Part shown: positions 16,466 to 24,479 of the stretch, piece after piece | How positions within the stretch are numbered: position 1 is the first letter of the stretch | Layout of the letters: each line of letters opens with the position of its first letter | Source of the DNA: Betaproteobacteria bacterium RIFCSPLOWO2_12_FULL_62_58 | Lineage (GTDB): Bacteria; Pseudomonadota; Gammaproteobacteria; Burkholderiales; SG8-41 | DNA length: 34,339 nt | NCBI GenBank assembly: GCA_001772005.1 | Contig: MERI01000139.1 | Span: 1-34,339, forward strand | Direction: 5' to 3' | The notes under the pieces: generated by a model | Seen by the model: only the letters and a program-made list of their open reading frames with translations | The model's database searches: none | What the model was told of the DNA's origin: nothing | Translations under genes and position numbers: made by a program

Positions 16466-16857
16466 TCGTTCTCGATACCCACGCTTTGGTTTGGTGGGTG
16501 ACGGACGCACCGGACTTGTCTGCGCACGCCCGGCGCGTGATCCGGGCAACGGTGCGGCGGGGACCGGCCCTCGCTTCCGCCATCAGTGTATTTGAGATCG
16601 CAACGGCGGTGCGCCGCGCGCGGCTGCAACTCGGCGTATCGCTGGACCAGTGGCTGCGAGACCTGCGAACCCTTCCCGATCTCCGCCTGGAACCGGTAAC
16701 CGCCGACATCGCGCAACTTGCCGGCACGCTGGAGGCGTCGCTACCCGGCGATCCGGCGGACCGGATCATCGTCGCTACGGCGATCGAACTGAAGGCGAAA
16801 CTGGTCACGGCGGACGACCGCCTTCGACTATCGCCTCGAGTGGAAACAGTCTGGTAG
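16462..16857 (+). CDS. PIN-domain toxin (VapC-like ribonuclease)
   Basis: About 131 residues from the GTG that overlaps the antitoxin stop, giving the standard PIN start MIVLDTHALVWWVTD. Acidic metal-binding residues are Asp5 of LDTH, Glu of ISVFEIA and the Asp pair of DPADRIIVATAIE and LVTADDRL. These fit a VapC/PIN RNase that cleaves tRNA or other RNA when freed from its antitoxin. Pairing a PIN toxin with a Phd-type antitoxin is common. Both genes look complete. Confidence 0.92.
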   Translation: MIVLDTHALVWWVTDAPDLSAHARRVIRATVRRGPALASAISVFEIATAVRRARLQLGVSLDQWLRDLRTLPDLRLEPVTADIAQLAGTLEASLPGDPADRIIVATAIELKAKLVTADDRLRLSPRVETVW

Positions 16858-16859
16858 TG

Positions 16860-17142
16860 CCCTGAGGTCCCGCCGGTGGATCAGCGACGGGCGCCTAGAA
16901 GCTCAAAAATCAGAAACAGAAATTAGCCGCAGATTAACGCCGATACCAGAGAAGGATGAAGGCGGAAGGATGAAGGATGAATGAGCGGCACGCACTGTCG
17001 CCGGTCACGAATATTTGTTTCGATTATCGTTTTCCTTGCGTCCTTCGTTTTTCCTTCGCGTCCTTTGCGTTGAGGTTTTTGATCTCGCTCTTATCCATCG
17101 GCGGCTCAATGGCCTTTGAATTGTTTTTGAGACAGCCTCTAG
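16860..17142. repeat. Gene-free stretch with heptameric and nonameric repeats
   Basis: No gene is supported in these 283 bp. Positions 16951-16985 hold five consecutive 7-mers (GAAGGAT, GAAGGCG, GAAGGAT, GAAGGAT, GAATGAG). Before them, GCCGCAGATTAACGCCGAT is a 9-10-mer quasi-repeat. Positions 17037-17085 carry degenerate CTTCGCGTC/CTTTGCGTT nonamers related to the repeat at 2979. Confidence 0.5.
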
Positions 17143-18054
17143 TCATTCTCCGCGAATGTTGGCCACCTGTGCGACGTTCTTCCACTTCGCGATCTCGACC
17201 GGCACCATCTTGTGGACTTCGGCGGGCGTGCGGATTTCCGCCTCGACACCTTCCGCCTGGAAGCGCTTCATGGTTTCCGGCAGCTTGAGGTAGCGCGTCA
17301 TCTCCGCGCTGAGCTTCGCGATCACGCCAGGGGGCGTGCCGGCGGGCGCCGCGGCGGCGCGCTTCGATCCGCTGGTGGCAAGCGCCTTGAGCCTGCCGGA
17401 CTTCAAGTGCGGCAGCGTCTGGATCAGCGAGCCGAGATTGACGTGCGCCTGCCCGCCCATGACGTCCACCAATGCGGGAAAGCCGCCCTTGTAGATCACG
17501 ACGAGCATCTTCATTCCGGAGAGGTGGTTGAAAAGCTCGCTCGCGAAATGCGCGTAGCCGCCCGAGGTCGCCATCGTCAGCTTGCCCGGGTTGGCCCTGC
17601 CGTGGGCGATCAGCTCCTTCGCCGAATCGACCTTGAGCGCCGGGCCGACCGCGAGCACGCTCGGGCCGAATCCCAGCGTGCCGATCCAGGAAAACGACTT
17701 GAGCGGATCGTAGGCCACCTTGCGGGTTGCGCCATTCACGGCGTACGCGGCCGATGCGACGAGCAGCGTGTAGCCGTCGGGCTGCGAGCGCGACGCGATC
17801 TCGGTGCCGATGATGGCGTCGGCGCGGGCGCGGTTGTCGACGATCACCTGCCGGCCGAGGCGCTCGGTGAGGTACTGGGCGAAGTAACGTGCCAGGATGT
17901 CGTTGCTGCCGCCGGGCGGGAACGGCACGATCAGCCGGATCGGGCGGGCGGGATAACCCGCGCCGGGATCGTTCGCCGCACCGCCCTGCGCCGCATGGCC
18001 GCTACCCGCTGCCGCGAGCAGCGCGGCGAAACACATTGCCAACGCTGATTTCAT
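17143..18054 (-). CDS. Bug/TctC-family solute-binding protein with internal deletion
   Basis: A 303-residue Bug protein with signal peptide (MKSALAMCFAALLAAAGSG HAAQ region) and landmarks YPARPIRLIVPFPPGGSNDILAR, QPDGYTLLVAS, LVVIYKGGFPALVDVMGGQAH. After GRLKALATSGSKRAAAAP the sequence jumps to AGTPPGVIAKLSAEM. In the other Bug proteins here about 24 residues lie between these points, including the P-T-I-A-E-x-G-x-P-G-Y-E motif and the aromatic W-Y/F-G strand. The frame is intact, so this looks like an in-frame deletion in a GC-rich run near 17340-17360. Removal of a core strand of domain 2 may make the protein non-functional. Mature length is short for the family. Confidence 0.88.
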   Translation of the reverse strand: MKSALAMCFAALLAAAGSGHAAQGGAANDPGAGYPARPIRLIVPFPPGGSNDILARYFAQYLTERLGRQVIVDNRARADAIIGTEIASRSQPDGYTLLVASAAYAVNGATRKVAYDPLKSFSWIGTLGFGPSVLAVGPALKVDSAKELIAHGRANPGKLTMATSGGYAHFASELFNHLSGMKMLVVIYKGGFPALVDVMGGQAHVNLGSLIQTLPHLKSGRLKALATSGSKRAAAAPAGTPPGVIAKLSAEMTRYLKLPETMKRFQAEGVEAEIRTPAEVHKMVPVEIAKWKNVAQVANIRGE

Positions 18055-18318
18055 GCTCTTCTCCCTGTTTGCTGGATTCTCACCACGCGCAAGGCGGGGT
18101 TATCCCTCATCCTTTGGAGCGCATAACAAAATGATTGAAAGTGTTGGCTCGAACACCACCCCCACCCTGCGCCCGCGGAGGGCGGAGCAGGATTCCGTTG
18201 GCTTTAGCCAATGGATGCGACCCCGCAGCGGGATGCAAGCGCCGTACCATTGCGTGCTCATGTGCGCCTCCACGGTCGCATCCCCGTAAACGGGGCCCCT
18301 GCTCCACGATCCGGCGCA

Positions 18319-18404
18319 CCTCCCCCTGAGAGGGAGGGAAGATTGTTTAAATTCAGCAGAAAACCTCCTTCCCTTTCAGGGGGAAGGTTGGGATGGGGGT
18401 GGGG
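18319..18404. repeat. GC-rich palindromic intergenic element
   Basis: CCTCCCCCTGAGAGGGAGGG and, 25 bp on, CTTCCCTTTCAGGGGGAAGG form a nested pair of inverted repeats followed by GGGATGGGGGTGGGG. This form is a widespread intergenic element in proteobacteria. Relatives lie at 19092, 20395 and 33496. The rest of the 387-bp gap between the Bug gene (start 18054) and the CMD gene (end 18442) shows no supported gene. Confidence 0.6.
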
Positions 18405-18441
18405 TGGAACTCGCCGACTTCATTCTGTTACGCATTCTTAA

Positions 18442-19068
18442 TCACTTCAACTGCGGCAGTGGAGGCTTCGCTCCGCCCGGCAGCGGCGTCCTGTCCACAT
18501 TCAGGGTCATCGAGACCAGCACGTAGTAGCCGTTGACGGCGATGAGATCCATGACGCCGCGCTCGCCGAAGCGGTCCAGCGCCCGCTTGTAGGTGGCGTC
18601 GCTGACGCCTTGCGTCTCGTGCAGCTCGCGCGAGAAGTCATGCACGATCGCCTCGTCTTCCGACATCTTCGCCGGCCGGCGGCCCTGCGCGATCGCTTCG
18701 CCAATGGCCGGGTCAAGGCCGGCTTCCAGCGCCAGGCGGTGGTGGGCGAACCATTCGTACTGACACGTCCACTGGCGGGCCGTCACGATGATCGCCAGCT
18801 CGTTCAGCTTCGGAGGGAGCGAACTCCGAAAGCGAATTGCCGCACCGAGGCTCTGGATGATATTGCCGATGTCCGGGCTGCGCAGCCACACGTTGAATGG
18901 CCCGCCGAGCGGACCCGGCTTGGCCGCGGCGGAGTTCTTCACCGCGCCGCGCGGACCGGACCGGATCGCATCGGCGAGCACGCGTTGCTCCGCGGTCAGG
19001 CTTTCGAGCGGGATAGGCTTGAACCGCTGGAATTGCGCGGTGGACGTTTCGGATTCCGGGTTATTCAT
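18442..19068 (-). CDS. Carboxymuconolactone decarboxylase-family protein
   Basis: A 208-residue CMD/AhpD-fold protein. The core reads PPKLNELAIIVTARQWTCQYEWFAHHRLALEAGL, then IGEAIAQGRRP and later FSRELHETQGVSDATYKRALDRFGERGVMDLIAVNGYY. The redox CxxC of AhpD is absent; only one Cys (TCQYEW) with the following His-His is seen, as in decarboxylase-type members. It is probably a cytosolic enzyme on a lactone or peroxide-like substrate; the substrate is unknown. It is on the same strand as the amidohydrolase gene upstream (stop 19264) with a repeat-bearing 195-bp gap. Confidence 0.88.
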   Translation of the reverse strand: MNNPESETSTAQFQRFKPIPLESLTAEQRVLADAIRSGPRGAVKNSAAAKPGPLGGPFNVWLRSPDIGNIIQSLGAAIRFRSSLPPKLNELAIIVTARQWTCQYEWFAHHRLALEAGLDPAIGEAIAQGRRPAKMSEDEAIVHDFSRELHETQGVSDATYKRALDRFGERGVMDLIAVNGYYVLVSMTLNVDRTPLPGGAKPPLPQLK

Positions 19069-19091
19069 GAGTCTTCCTTAGAAAAATAAAT

Positions 19092-19160
19092 CCCCTCGCC
19101 CCCGATCACGGGGGAGAGCCTGCGTAGCGGGCGAGGGGGCCGGGTTAGGGTGAGGGGGCC
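19092..19160. repeat. GC-rich palindromic intergenic element
   Basis: CCCCTCGCCCCCGATCACGG and its continuation GGGAGAGCC fold against GGCGAGGGGG downstream, and the tail reads GGGTTAGGGTGAGGGGG. It is the second copy of the palindromic family (18319, 20395, 33496). It lies between the CMD gene and the amidohydrolase gene. Confidence 0.6.
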
Positions 19161-19263
19161 ATTTACGCATTCTTAAAGTGAGCCATCGTAAAGTCTGACC
19201 GGTTTGTGATCCAGCTCCAGATTATCGGAGAGGCTGCACCGGCAGGCAATCCAAGCCGCTTGC

Positions 19264-20328
19264 CTATTTGTCGCGCGCCAGCCGGTAGATCCGCGCGGCG
19301 GTGTCGTGATACATCGCCGCCTTCTCCGCCGCCGAACAGTTCTTCGTAATCCGCTTCAACGCGTTCCACAACACGCCGTAGCCGCACGATTGCTTGTCCA
19401 CCGGGAAGTTGCTTTCCATCAGGCAGCGGTTGGGGCCGAACACCTCGATACACGTCTCGACATAAGGACGCCAGGCCGCGGACAGCTCCTCCGACGAGGG
19501 CGGGATGTCGCGCAGGTGGAAATCCCAGTCGCAATACAGCATTCCCAACCCACCGACCTTGACGGTCAGGCCGGGAAACTGCGCGAGCTCGCGGATGGAG
19601 GCGCGCCAGATATTGAACACCTCGTCGCGCTTGCCGTCGTGCGGAGGAATGCCGAGCAGCCCGCCGACGTGGTTGAGGACGACATTTGCCTCGGGGAAGG
19701 CGCGCATCAGATCCGCCACATCGGATAGCTGCGGATGGAAGAGCCAGGCCTCGAACGACAGCCCGAGCGGCTGGAGACGGGCAAAGCCTTTGCGGAACAC
19801 GGGGTCCAGCATCTGGTGGCGCGGCGCCTGGCGCCGGCCGAACTTCGCTGCGTTGCCGGTATCCCAGACCAGGCCGTGGCGAATGCCGCGAAACCGCCCG
19901 TTGCCGGCCGCGATCAGCGCTTCCAGCACCGGCTGCACGCGATCCCCGAGCATGAGATCGGCGTGGCCCACGATGCCGGCGCAGTGGCGCGTCTTGCCGT
20001 AACGGCCGCTCGCGCTCATCGCGGCGATGCCGTTGACGAACTCGACCTCGCCGACCGGCTTCATCTCGTCCGGGCCGTCGGCGCGGTACATGGAACCGGC
20101 TTCGATGAATACCGTCGCGACGATGTTATGGCCGCTGCCGGTATCCTCCGCCAGCTCGTGCATCAGGTAGCGCCCGCGTTCGTCGTCCCACACGTGATGG
20201 TGCGGATCCAGAATCGGCAGGTCAGGTTCGAGCGCCGGCTCGTGGACCTGCTTCGTCCAGGCGTTGAGATCGGCGAGCTTGCGATAGGCGTTGCCGCGGA
20301 ATTCGTATGCTGCGTGATTCATTGCCAT
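19264..20328 (-). CDS. Amidohydrolase-family protein (TIM-barrel metal hydrolase/decarboxylase)
   Basis: About 354 residues from the ATG at 20328, which follows AAGGAG; an in-frame ATG at 20322 is the alternative. The first metal motif is DPHHHVWDDERGRY near residue 40. Later family landmarks are FRGIRHGLVWD, AWLFHPQLSDVADLMRAFPEANVVLNHVGGLLG, the strand LTVKVGGLGM, and FGPNRCLMESNFPVDK with the conserved Asp/Asn position. This layout belongs to the amidohydrolase_2 group, which includes lactone hydrolases and decarboxylases such as 2-pyrone-4,6-dicarboxylate lactonase. The substrate is not determined. It may work with the CMD-family protein encoded downstream on the same strand. Confidence 0.9.
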   Translation of the reverse strand: MAMNHAAYEFRGNAYRKLADLNAWTKQVHEPALEPDLPILDPHHHVWDDERGRYLMHELAEDTGSGHNIVATVFIEAGSMYRADGPDEMKPVGEVEFVNGIAAMSASGRYGKTRHCAGIVGHADLMLGDRVQPVLEALIAAGNGRFRGIRHGLVWDTGNAAKFGRRQAPRHQMLDPVFRKGFARLQPLGLSFEAWLFHPQLSDVADLMRAFPEANVVLNHVGGLLGIPPHDGKRDEVFNIWRASIRELAQFPGLTVKVGGLGMLYCDWDFHLRDIPPSSEELSAAWRPYVETCIEVFGPNRCLMESNFPVDKQSCGYGVLWNALKRITKNCSAAEKAAMYHDTAARIYRLARDK

Positions 20329-20394
20329 CTCATCACTCCTTGACAAGCTGAATCATGACACAGGGCACGATATCATGCGCCGCAACTCCTACTT

Positions 20395-20430
20395 CCCCTC
20401 TCCCCCCGGGAGAGGGGCCAGGGGTGAGGG
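20395..20430. repeat. GC-rich palindromic intergenic element
   Basis: CCCCTCTCCCCCCGGGAGAG then GGGCCAGGGGTGAGGG: a 10-bp hairpin with the characteristic GTGAGGG tail. It is the cleanest copy of the family and lies in the divergent gap between the amidohydrolase and VOC genes. Confidence 0.65.
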
Positions 20431-20515
20431 AAACTGAACACCGTTGACAGCGCCTGCCCGGCACCGGAAACTTCAGCCAAGCCCTGTCATGACCACCGAC
20501 CAAAGGAGGCTAGCG

Positions 20516-20905
20516 ATGGCAAAGCTGCGCCACATAGCGATGGTAGTCGAGGAGATGGAGAAGACCGCGCAGTTCTACGAGAAGTCCTTCGGCATGCAGC
20601 GTGTCCGGCAGACGGACACGGCGATCGGGTTATCGGATGGAGTCGTGAGTCTCGTGATCATCCATCCCTCGAACGTCAACATGAAGGGAGACAGCCGCAG
20701 GGGATTGCATCATCTCGGCTTCCTCGTTGACGACATGGATCGGGAATCGGCGAAAGTCGAAGCCAACGGCGCTGTCCGCCACGGCGGAATCATCCACTCC
20801 GAACGCGGGACCGAGACCGAGCGCAAATATCGCGATCCAAACGGGCAAGTGTTCGACCTGACCAGTCCCGAATACGCGCGCGATTTCTGGCACATTGCGG
20901 TGTAG
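20516..20905 (+). CDS. VOC-family protein (glyoxalase-like)
   Basis: A 129-residue single-domain vicinal oxygen chelate protein from the ATG preceded by AAAGGAGGCTAGCG; longer in-frame starts lack a ribosome site. It reads AKLRHIAMVVEEMEKTAQFYEKSFGM, then LHHLGFLVDDMDRESAKVEANG, and KYRDPNGQVFDLT near the end. Metal-ligand candidates are His6 in LRHIAM, His in LHHLGF and the acidic residue of VFDLT. It is probably a lyase, dioxygenase or isomerase acting in the cytoplasm; the substrate is unknown. Confidence 0.9.
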   Translation: MAKLRHIAMVVEEMEKTAQFYEKSFGMQRVRQTDTAIGLSDGVVSLVIIHPSNVNMKGDSRRGLHHLGFLVDDMDRESAKVEANGAVRHGGIIHSERGTETERKYRDPNGQVFDLTSPEYARDFWHIAV

Positions 20906-21229
20906 AACGGTCAGGCGGCGGGCATCAAACACCAAATGAGCCTGGCCCCGCCAACCCCGCTGGTCCCATTTGCTCCGCCGAGAATACGGGAGTTCGTCAA
21001 ATCGGGAGATCGGGAGATCGTCAGCGGCGGTTTCCCCCTCCCGCTCTCACGCCCTGCCGCCCTCACGGAATTTCTCGCCCTCATGCCCTCTCGCCCTCAC
21101 GAAAATGGGCTTGCCCATTTGTCGTGGCCGAGGTTTGGCGCGATACTTCGACGACAGTCGAATCTGACCCTTAAGTCCCGCGCTACCGGCGGCAATCGCC
21201 AATGACACTGTTTGTGCACAGGAGCAACC
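20906..21229. repeat. Gene-free stretch made of small hairpins and repeats
   Basis: No gene is supported here. At 20920-20947, GGCATCAAACACCAAATGAG then CCTGGCCC matches 24 of 28 bases of 10673-10700. GGGAGATC is repeated near 21005-21020. A CGCCCTCA-type tandem lies at 21066-21100. A hairpin at 21098-21126 pairs CACGA-AAATGGGC with GCCCATTT-G-TCGTG around a 2-nt loop. AATCTGACCC at about 21165 resembles the REP-like motifs elsewhere in the window. Confidence 0.5.
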
Positions 21230-21367
21230 ATGTTTGAACCGATCACTCTGCCATACGGCGCCAAGATGCTCTTCAACACGGTGAAGCTGAGACCCGGCGT
21301 CACCTTCGAGGCGGTTGCGGAGAAAGGGGCCAGGCTCGAATTACGCGACGCGGTGCAAGGAAATTGA
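21230..21367 (+). pseudogene. N-terminal gene stub ended by a palindromic element
   Basis: ATG with an AGGAG site begins MFEPITLPYGAKMLFNTVKL, then RPGVTFEAVAE. The next bases are the left arm of an inverted repeat, and the frame then reads KGARLELRDAVQGN and stops. The part before the palindrome looks like the start of a real protein (hydrophobic strand, then LRPGVTFEAVAE helix), but I do not recognise the family with certainty. It is best explained as a gene truncated by the element at 21323-21380. Confidence 0.5.
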
Positions 21368-21380
21368 ACCTGGCCCCTTT
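21323..21380. repeat. 58-bp REP-like palindrome (AAAGGGGCCAGG family)
   Basis: Left arm AAAGGGGCCAGGCTCGAATT (21323-21342) and right arm AATTGAACCTGGCCCCTTT (21362-21380) form a stem with a perfect 12-bp outer part and a few mismatches inside. It terminates the stub gene at 21230. CCTGGCCCC also occurs at 20939, and AAAGGGACCAGG at 26995. Confidence 0.65.
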
Positions 21381-21426
21381 TCCTTGAAGCCTTGAGCATT
21401 GGCGAAAAAAGGAAGATGCTAAGTAT

Positions 21427-21672
21427 ATGGGCGCGATCCTCAGAAACGACGGCTTTGGCGGCGCACGATCGATCTTTCCGTCCAGACTGGAATTTACGTT
21501 CTACGAGATTGCGCTGGCTGCGGCGCGGTACCGGGATTCCCACATCGAGAGTCTCGGTGGTGGCTGGTATTGCTACTCAACGCCACCGTGGTTTTTCACC
21601 TACCGCACACCCGAGTGGACCGAGCGGGAAGTCAAGGCGTGCATGGCACGGATTCATCAGTTGCTCTGGTGA
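21427..21672 (+). CDS. Small hypothetical protein
   Basis: An 81-residue frame starting at ATG with a weak GGAAG site. The C-terminal two thirds (LEFTFYEIALAAARYRDSHI, then GGGWYCYSTPPWFFTYRTP and EWTEREVKACMARIHQLLW) has protein-like composition rich in Trp and Tyr. No family is recognised. It lies in a zone of eroded genes and repeats, so it may itself be a fragment. It overlaps the end of the opposite-strand remnant at 21632. Confidence 0.35.
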   Translation: MGAILRNDGFGGARSIFPSRLEFTFYEIALAAARYRDSHIESLGGGWYCYSTPPWFFTYRTPEWTEREVKACMARIHQLLW

Positions 21673-21823
21673 TGTCGTTCCATCGCGCGCGCCCGTTGAG
21701 CCGGCGCGCGGAACCACACTTCAAGCGATAGAGATCTTCCGCCGTGATCTTGCGCTCGCGCAGCCGCTCGAACAGGTGGTCGCGGACCGCGGGAGGCAGG
21801 CCGGTCCATCGAATTTTCGGCAT
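21632..21823 (-). pseudogene. Remnant of a small conserved protein gene
   Basis: The start MPKIRWTGLPPAVRDHLFER and LRERKITAEDLYRLK resembles a small conserved protein of unknown function found in several proteobacteria. After DLYRLK the sequence changes to GC-rich Arg-rich text in all frames, so the C-terminal half is lost or scrambled. The ATG directly follows the stop of the tail at 21824-21898 (TAG then ATG), indicating an old two-gene unit. Confidence 0.5.
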
Positions 21824-21898
21824 CTATTCGCCGAACGTCATCCGGGCCAGGTCTTCCTTGAGACGCTTCTGTTCCTCCGGATCGCGCGAGAGAAACCT
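21824..21898 (-). pseudogene. C-terminal tail of a gene cut by a REP-like motif
   Basis: About 23 codons end in FLSRDPEEQKRLKEDLARMT then FGE and TAG. They begin right after GGTCTGTCCCTG on the same strand (21901-21912), a REP-like motif. The tail is an amphipathic helix typical of a real protein end. Its partner gene begins at the next base (21823). Confidence 0.45.
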
Positions 21899-22014
21899 CA
21901 GGGACAGACCCGTAAGGAGAACCGATGATGGAGCGGCTTCTTCTACCCCCGTCATAAAAGTCCCGGCCTTGAACCACGCCATCCGAATGACGCAAACCCG
22001 AAAACAGGTGTCGC

Positions 22015-22116
22015 GTGCAATCTCCCTTCGTTCTGGATGTCACGGCCGCCACGTTCGAAAAGGGCATGGTCGAGGCTTCGAACTCTCTAGGGGGACTGTC
22101 CCTTAACTTGTTTTAA
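22015..22116 (+). pseudogene. Thioredoxin-like N-terminal stub cut by a REP-like element
   Basis: From GTG at 22015 the frame reads QSPFVLDVTAATFEKGMVEA then SNS. This is the usual start of a thioredoxin or CnoX-like protein (VxDVTxANFExxVxxxS), where VPVVVDFWAxWCxxC should follow. Instead it runs into LGGLSLNLF and TAA, encoded by GGGGGACTGTCCCTTAAC. The active site is missing, so this is a relic. Confidence 0.6.
22089..22107. repeat. REP-like palindrome (GGGACTGTCCC family)
   Basis: GGGGGACTGTCCCTTAAC; the core GGGACTGTCCC is a palindrome around one base. It interrupts the thioredoxin stub and lies just past the stop of the Bug gene at 22123. The sister copy is at 29087-29104. Confidence 0.6.
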
Positions 22117-22122
22117 CTTGTT

Positions 22123-23064
22123 CTAATTGGCGCGGATGCCGGCTTCCTTGATGACTTTGCCCGTCCTGATGATCTCGGACTTGATGAGCGCGGCGAGTGC
22201 TTCGGGCGAATCGCCCACGGTCTCGATTCCGGTCGCGTGGAACTTATCCTTCACGTCCGGCCGGTTGAGCACGCGGACGATCTCCTGGTTGAGGCGGGTG
22301 ACGATCGGTGCGGGCGTTCCCGCCGGCGCGAAGATCGCGAGCCGTGTCGCCACTTCGTAGCCGGGCAGGGTTTGAGCGACGGTCGGCAGGTTCGGCATGA
22401 GCGTAGAGGGCTTCGCGCTGGTGACGGCGAGCGCGCGCAGCCGGCGAGCCTTGACGTGCGGCATGGTGGAACCCGGAACGCCGAACATGAACTGCGTCTG
22501 CCCCGCGATAAGGTCGGTCAGCGCCTGCGACGCGGCCTTGTAGTTTACGCGCACGACGTTGACGCCGGCCATTGACTTGAACAACTCGCCGGCGATATGG
22601 ACCGAATTGCCGTTGCCAGACGTCGCGAAATTCAGATCGCCGGGGCGCGCCTTGGCCAACGCCACCAGCGTCTTCACCGAATTCACCGGCAGCGTCGGAT
22701 GGACGGCCAGGATGTTCGCCGTCTCCGTCGCCGTCGTAATCGGGGTGAAGTCTGTCACGTTGGACGCCACGTTGTCGCGCATGAACGGCAGCAGCCACAG
22801 CGTCTGGCCGCTCAGCAGCAGGGTATAGCCGTCAGGCGGTGCTTTCGCCGCGATGTCCGCGGCCAGCAGCCCGCGGTTATCCACGATCACCTGCTGGCCG
22901 AGCGCGGCCCCGAGAGGCGTCGCGATGAGCCGCGTCGCGAAGTCGCTGCCGCCGCCCGCCGCGGCGGTGATGATGCGCAGCGGTTTGCTGGGGTAAGGCT
23001 GAGCGGATGCTGCGGCGGCAGCGACCATCATGCCGGCGGGTAGCAGCCAAAGATATGCTTTCAT
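22123..23064 (-). CDS. Bug/TctC-family periplasmic solute-binding protein
   Basis: A 313-residue protein from the ATG with a GGGGGAA site, beginning MKAYLWLLPAGMMVAAAAAS and a cleavage near ASAQPYP. Family landmarks are YPSKPLRIITAAAGGGSDFATR, VIVDNRGLLAADI, PPDGYTLLLSGQ, VNYKAASQALTDLIAGQTQFMFG and NLPTVAQTLPGYEVATRLAIFAPAG. The residue after DNR is normally Pro-Gly-Ala-Gly; here GLLAAD suggests loss of one or two residues in that loop. It is otherwise full length. It is divergent from the tandem CMD gene at 23255. Confidence 0.92.
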   Translation of the reverse strand: MKAYLWLLPAGMMVAAAAASAQPYPSKPLRIITAAAGGGSDFATRLIATPLGAALGQQVIVDNRGLLAADIAAKAPPDGYTLLLSGQTLWLLPFMRDNVASNVTDFTPITTATETANILAVHPTLPVNSVKTLVALAKARPGDLNFATSGNGNSVHIAGELFKSMAGVNVVRVNYKAASQALTDLIAGQTQFMFGVPGSTMPHVKARRLRALAVTSAKPSTLMPNLPTVAQTLPGYEVATRLAIFAPAGTPAPIVTRLNQEIVRVLNRPDVKDKFHATGIETVGDSPEALAALIKSEIIRTGKVIKEAGIRAN

Positions 23065-23254
23065 TTGATTTCCCCCAGGTCGTTGAATCGCCGCACTGCG
23101 CGGGCGCTCTGCTTCCGCGTTTACAACAAATCCGCGCACACCAGAAGGCTATTTCCTGGAAGATTACAACGTATTCGCTTTAACCAACAAGGCGCCGGGG
23201 CGGCGTTGCCGGCGGCTATAATCGGGCACCGGCCAGACACGAAAGGGGTGCAAC

Positions 23255-24466
23255 TTGAGCAGACTATCCATGATCGAGCGGGACGCGCTTCCCGTGGACC
23301 AGCGCCGCTTCCACGATGCGGTGAAAGCGATACGGCGGCGGCCGATCAGCGGCCCGTTCATCGTCACCATGAACAGCAGCCCCGATCTCGCGGCACGATT
23401 CGCTCACTTGGGCCACTACTTTCACGCCCGCGGACAAGCCGACGAATCCATCGTGTCGATCAGGGTGCGCACGTTCGTCGCGCTGATCGGGTCACGCGCG
23501 CTCGACGGGCCGTACGAATGGAATGCATGGGTCAACTGGGCGCTGGAAGCCGGCGTGCCGCAGGACACGGTGGATGCCATACGCGAACGCAGGACGCCGC
23601 AGAACCTGGCGGCCGAGGAGACGCTCGTCGCCGACTTCTGCACGCAACTGATATCGGGCAACCATCGCGTAAGCGATGCCACCTACAAAGCCGCGCTCGA
23701 TCACTTCGGTGTGCAGGGGCTCGTGGAACTCGTGGTGACGCTGGGTTACTTCGCGATGATCGCGCTGCCGCTCAACGCATTCGAAATCGAGATGTCACCC
23801 GCACAAAAAAGCACGCGCAAGCCGTTTGCAGCGCTCGTCGTTGACGGGGAGCCGGGATCGGACCCGAAATTCGAGCGACGGAGCCTGCCGCCGATTTCGG
23901 GTGGCGGCGCGGCGTCAACACGCGTGCCGCTTATCGCGCGGCACGATGACCTGGCGCCGGAGCACCAGCACTTCCTCGACCGCATCGTGCGCACCCGGGG
24001 ATGGATCTCTGGGGTCTTCCAGGTGCTGCTGCATACGCCTGACGTCGCGGAGCGCGTCGCCCACGTCGGTGCGTTTTTCCTCTACGAGACGATCCTGCCG
24101 CCGGCGATCCGCACGCTCACCTGGCTGATCGCGGCGCGCGAGCTCGACTGCAACTACGCATGGGATGCGAGCGCGGGCGCCGCGCGTGCCGCGAACGTCG
24201 GCGACAAGCTGATCGATGCGCTGGAAAACGGTAAGCCGCTCACCGTCCTCAACAGCGAGCAGAAGGTGCTGTTTGATTTCTGCCATCAACTGCTGCGCGG
24301 CAATCACCACGTCACCGACGCGACGTATGGCGCCGCTGTCGCGCAATTCGGGGTTGCGGCGACCGTGCAGATCGCGGCGACGCTCGGCTACTTCGTGATG
24401 ATGGGCCTCGTTGCGAACGCGTTTGAACTCGCCCCGGTCAGCGACGATTCCAGGCCCGCGCTGTAA
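23255..24466 (+). CDS. Tandem two-domain carboxymuconolactone decarboxylase-like protein
   Basis: A 403-residue protein starting at TTG (GAAAGGGG site) or the ATG at 23270. It contains two copies of a CMD/AhpD-like domain, about residues 5-185 and 215-395. Both end with a similar pattern: FCTQLISGNHRVSDATYKAALDHFGVQGLVELVVTLGYFAMI and FCHQLLRGNHHVTDATYGAAVAQFGVAATVQIAATLGYFVMM. The CxxC redox motif is absent from both, so a peroxidase role is unlikely. CMD proteins form trimers or hexamers, so a fused dimer may assemble differently. It is divergent from a Bug gene. The substrate is unknown. Confidence 0.85.
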   Translation: MSRLSMIERDALPVDQRRFHDAVKAIRRRPISGPFIVTMNSSPDLAARFAHLGHYFHARGQADESIVSIRVRTFVALIGSRALDGPYEWNAWVNWALEAGVPQDTVDAIRERRTPQNLAAEETLVADFCTQLISGNHRVSDATYKAALDHFGVQGLVELVVTLGYFAMIALPLNAFEIEMSPAQKSTRKPFAALVVDGEPGSDPKFERRSLPPISGGGAASTRVPLIARHDDLAPEHQHFLDRIVRTRGWISGVFQVLLHTPDVAERVAHVGAFFLYETILPPAIRTLTWLIAARELDCNYAWDASAGAARAANVGDKLIDALENGKPLTVLNSEQKVLFDFCHQLLRGNHHVTDATYGAAVAQFGVAATVQIAATLGYFVMMGLVANAFELAPVSDDSRPAL

Positions 24467-24479
24467 TGCCGAGGACACA

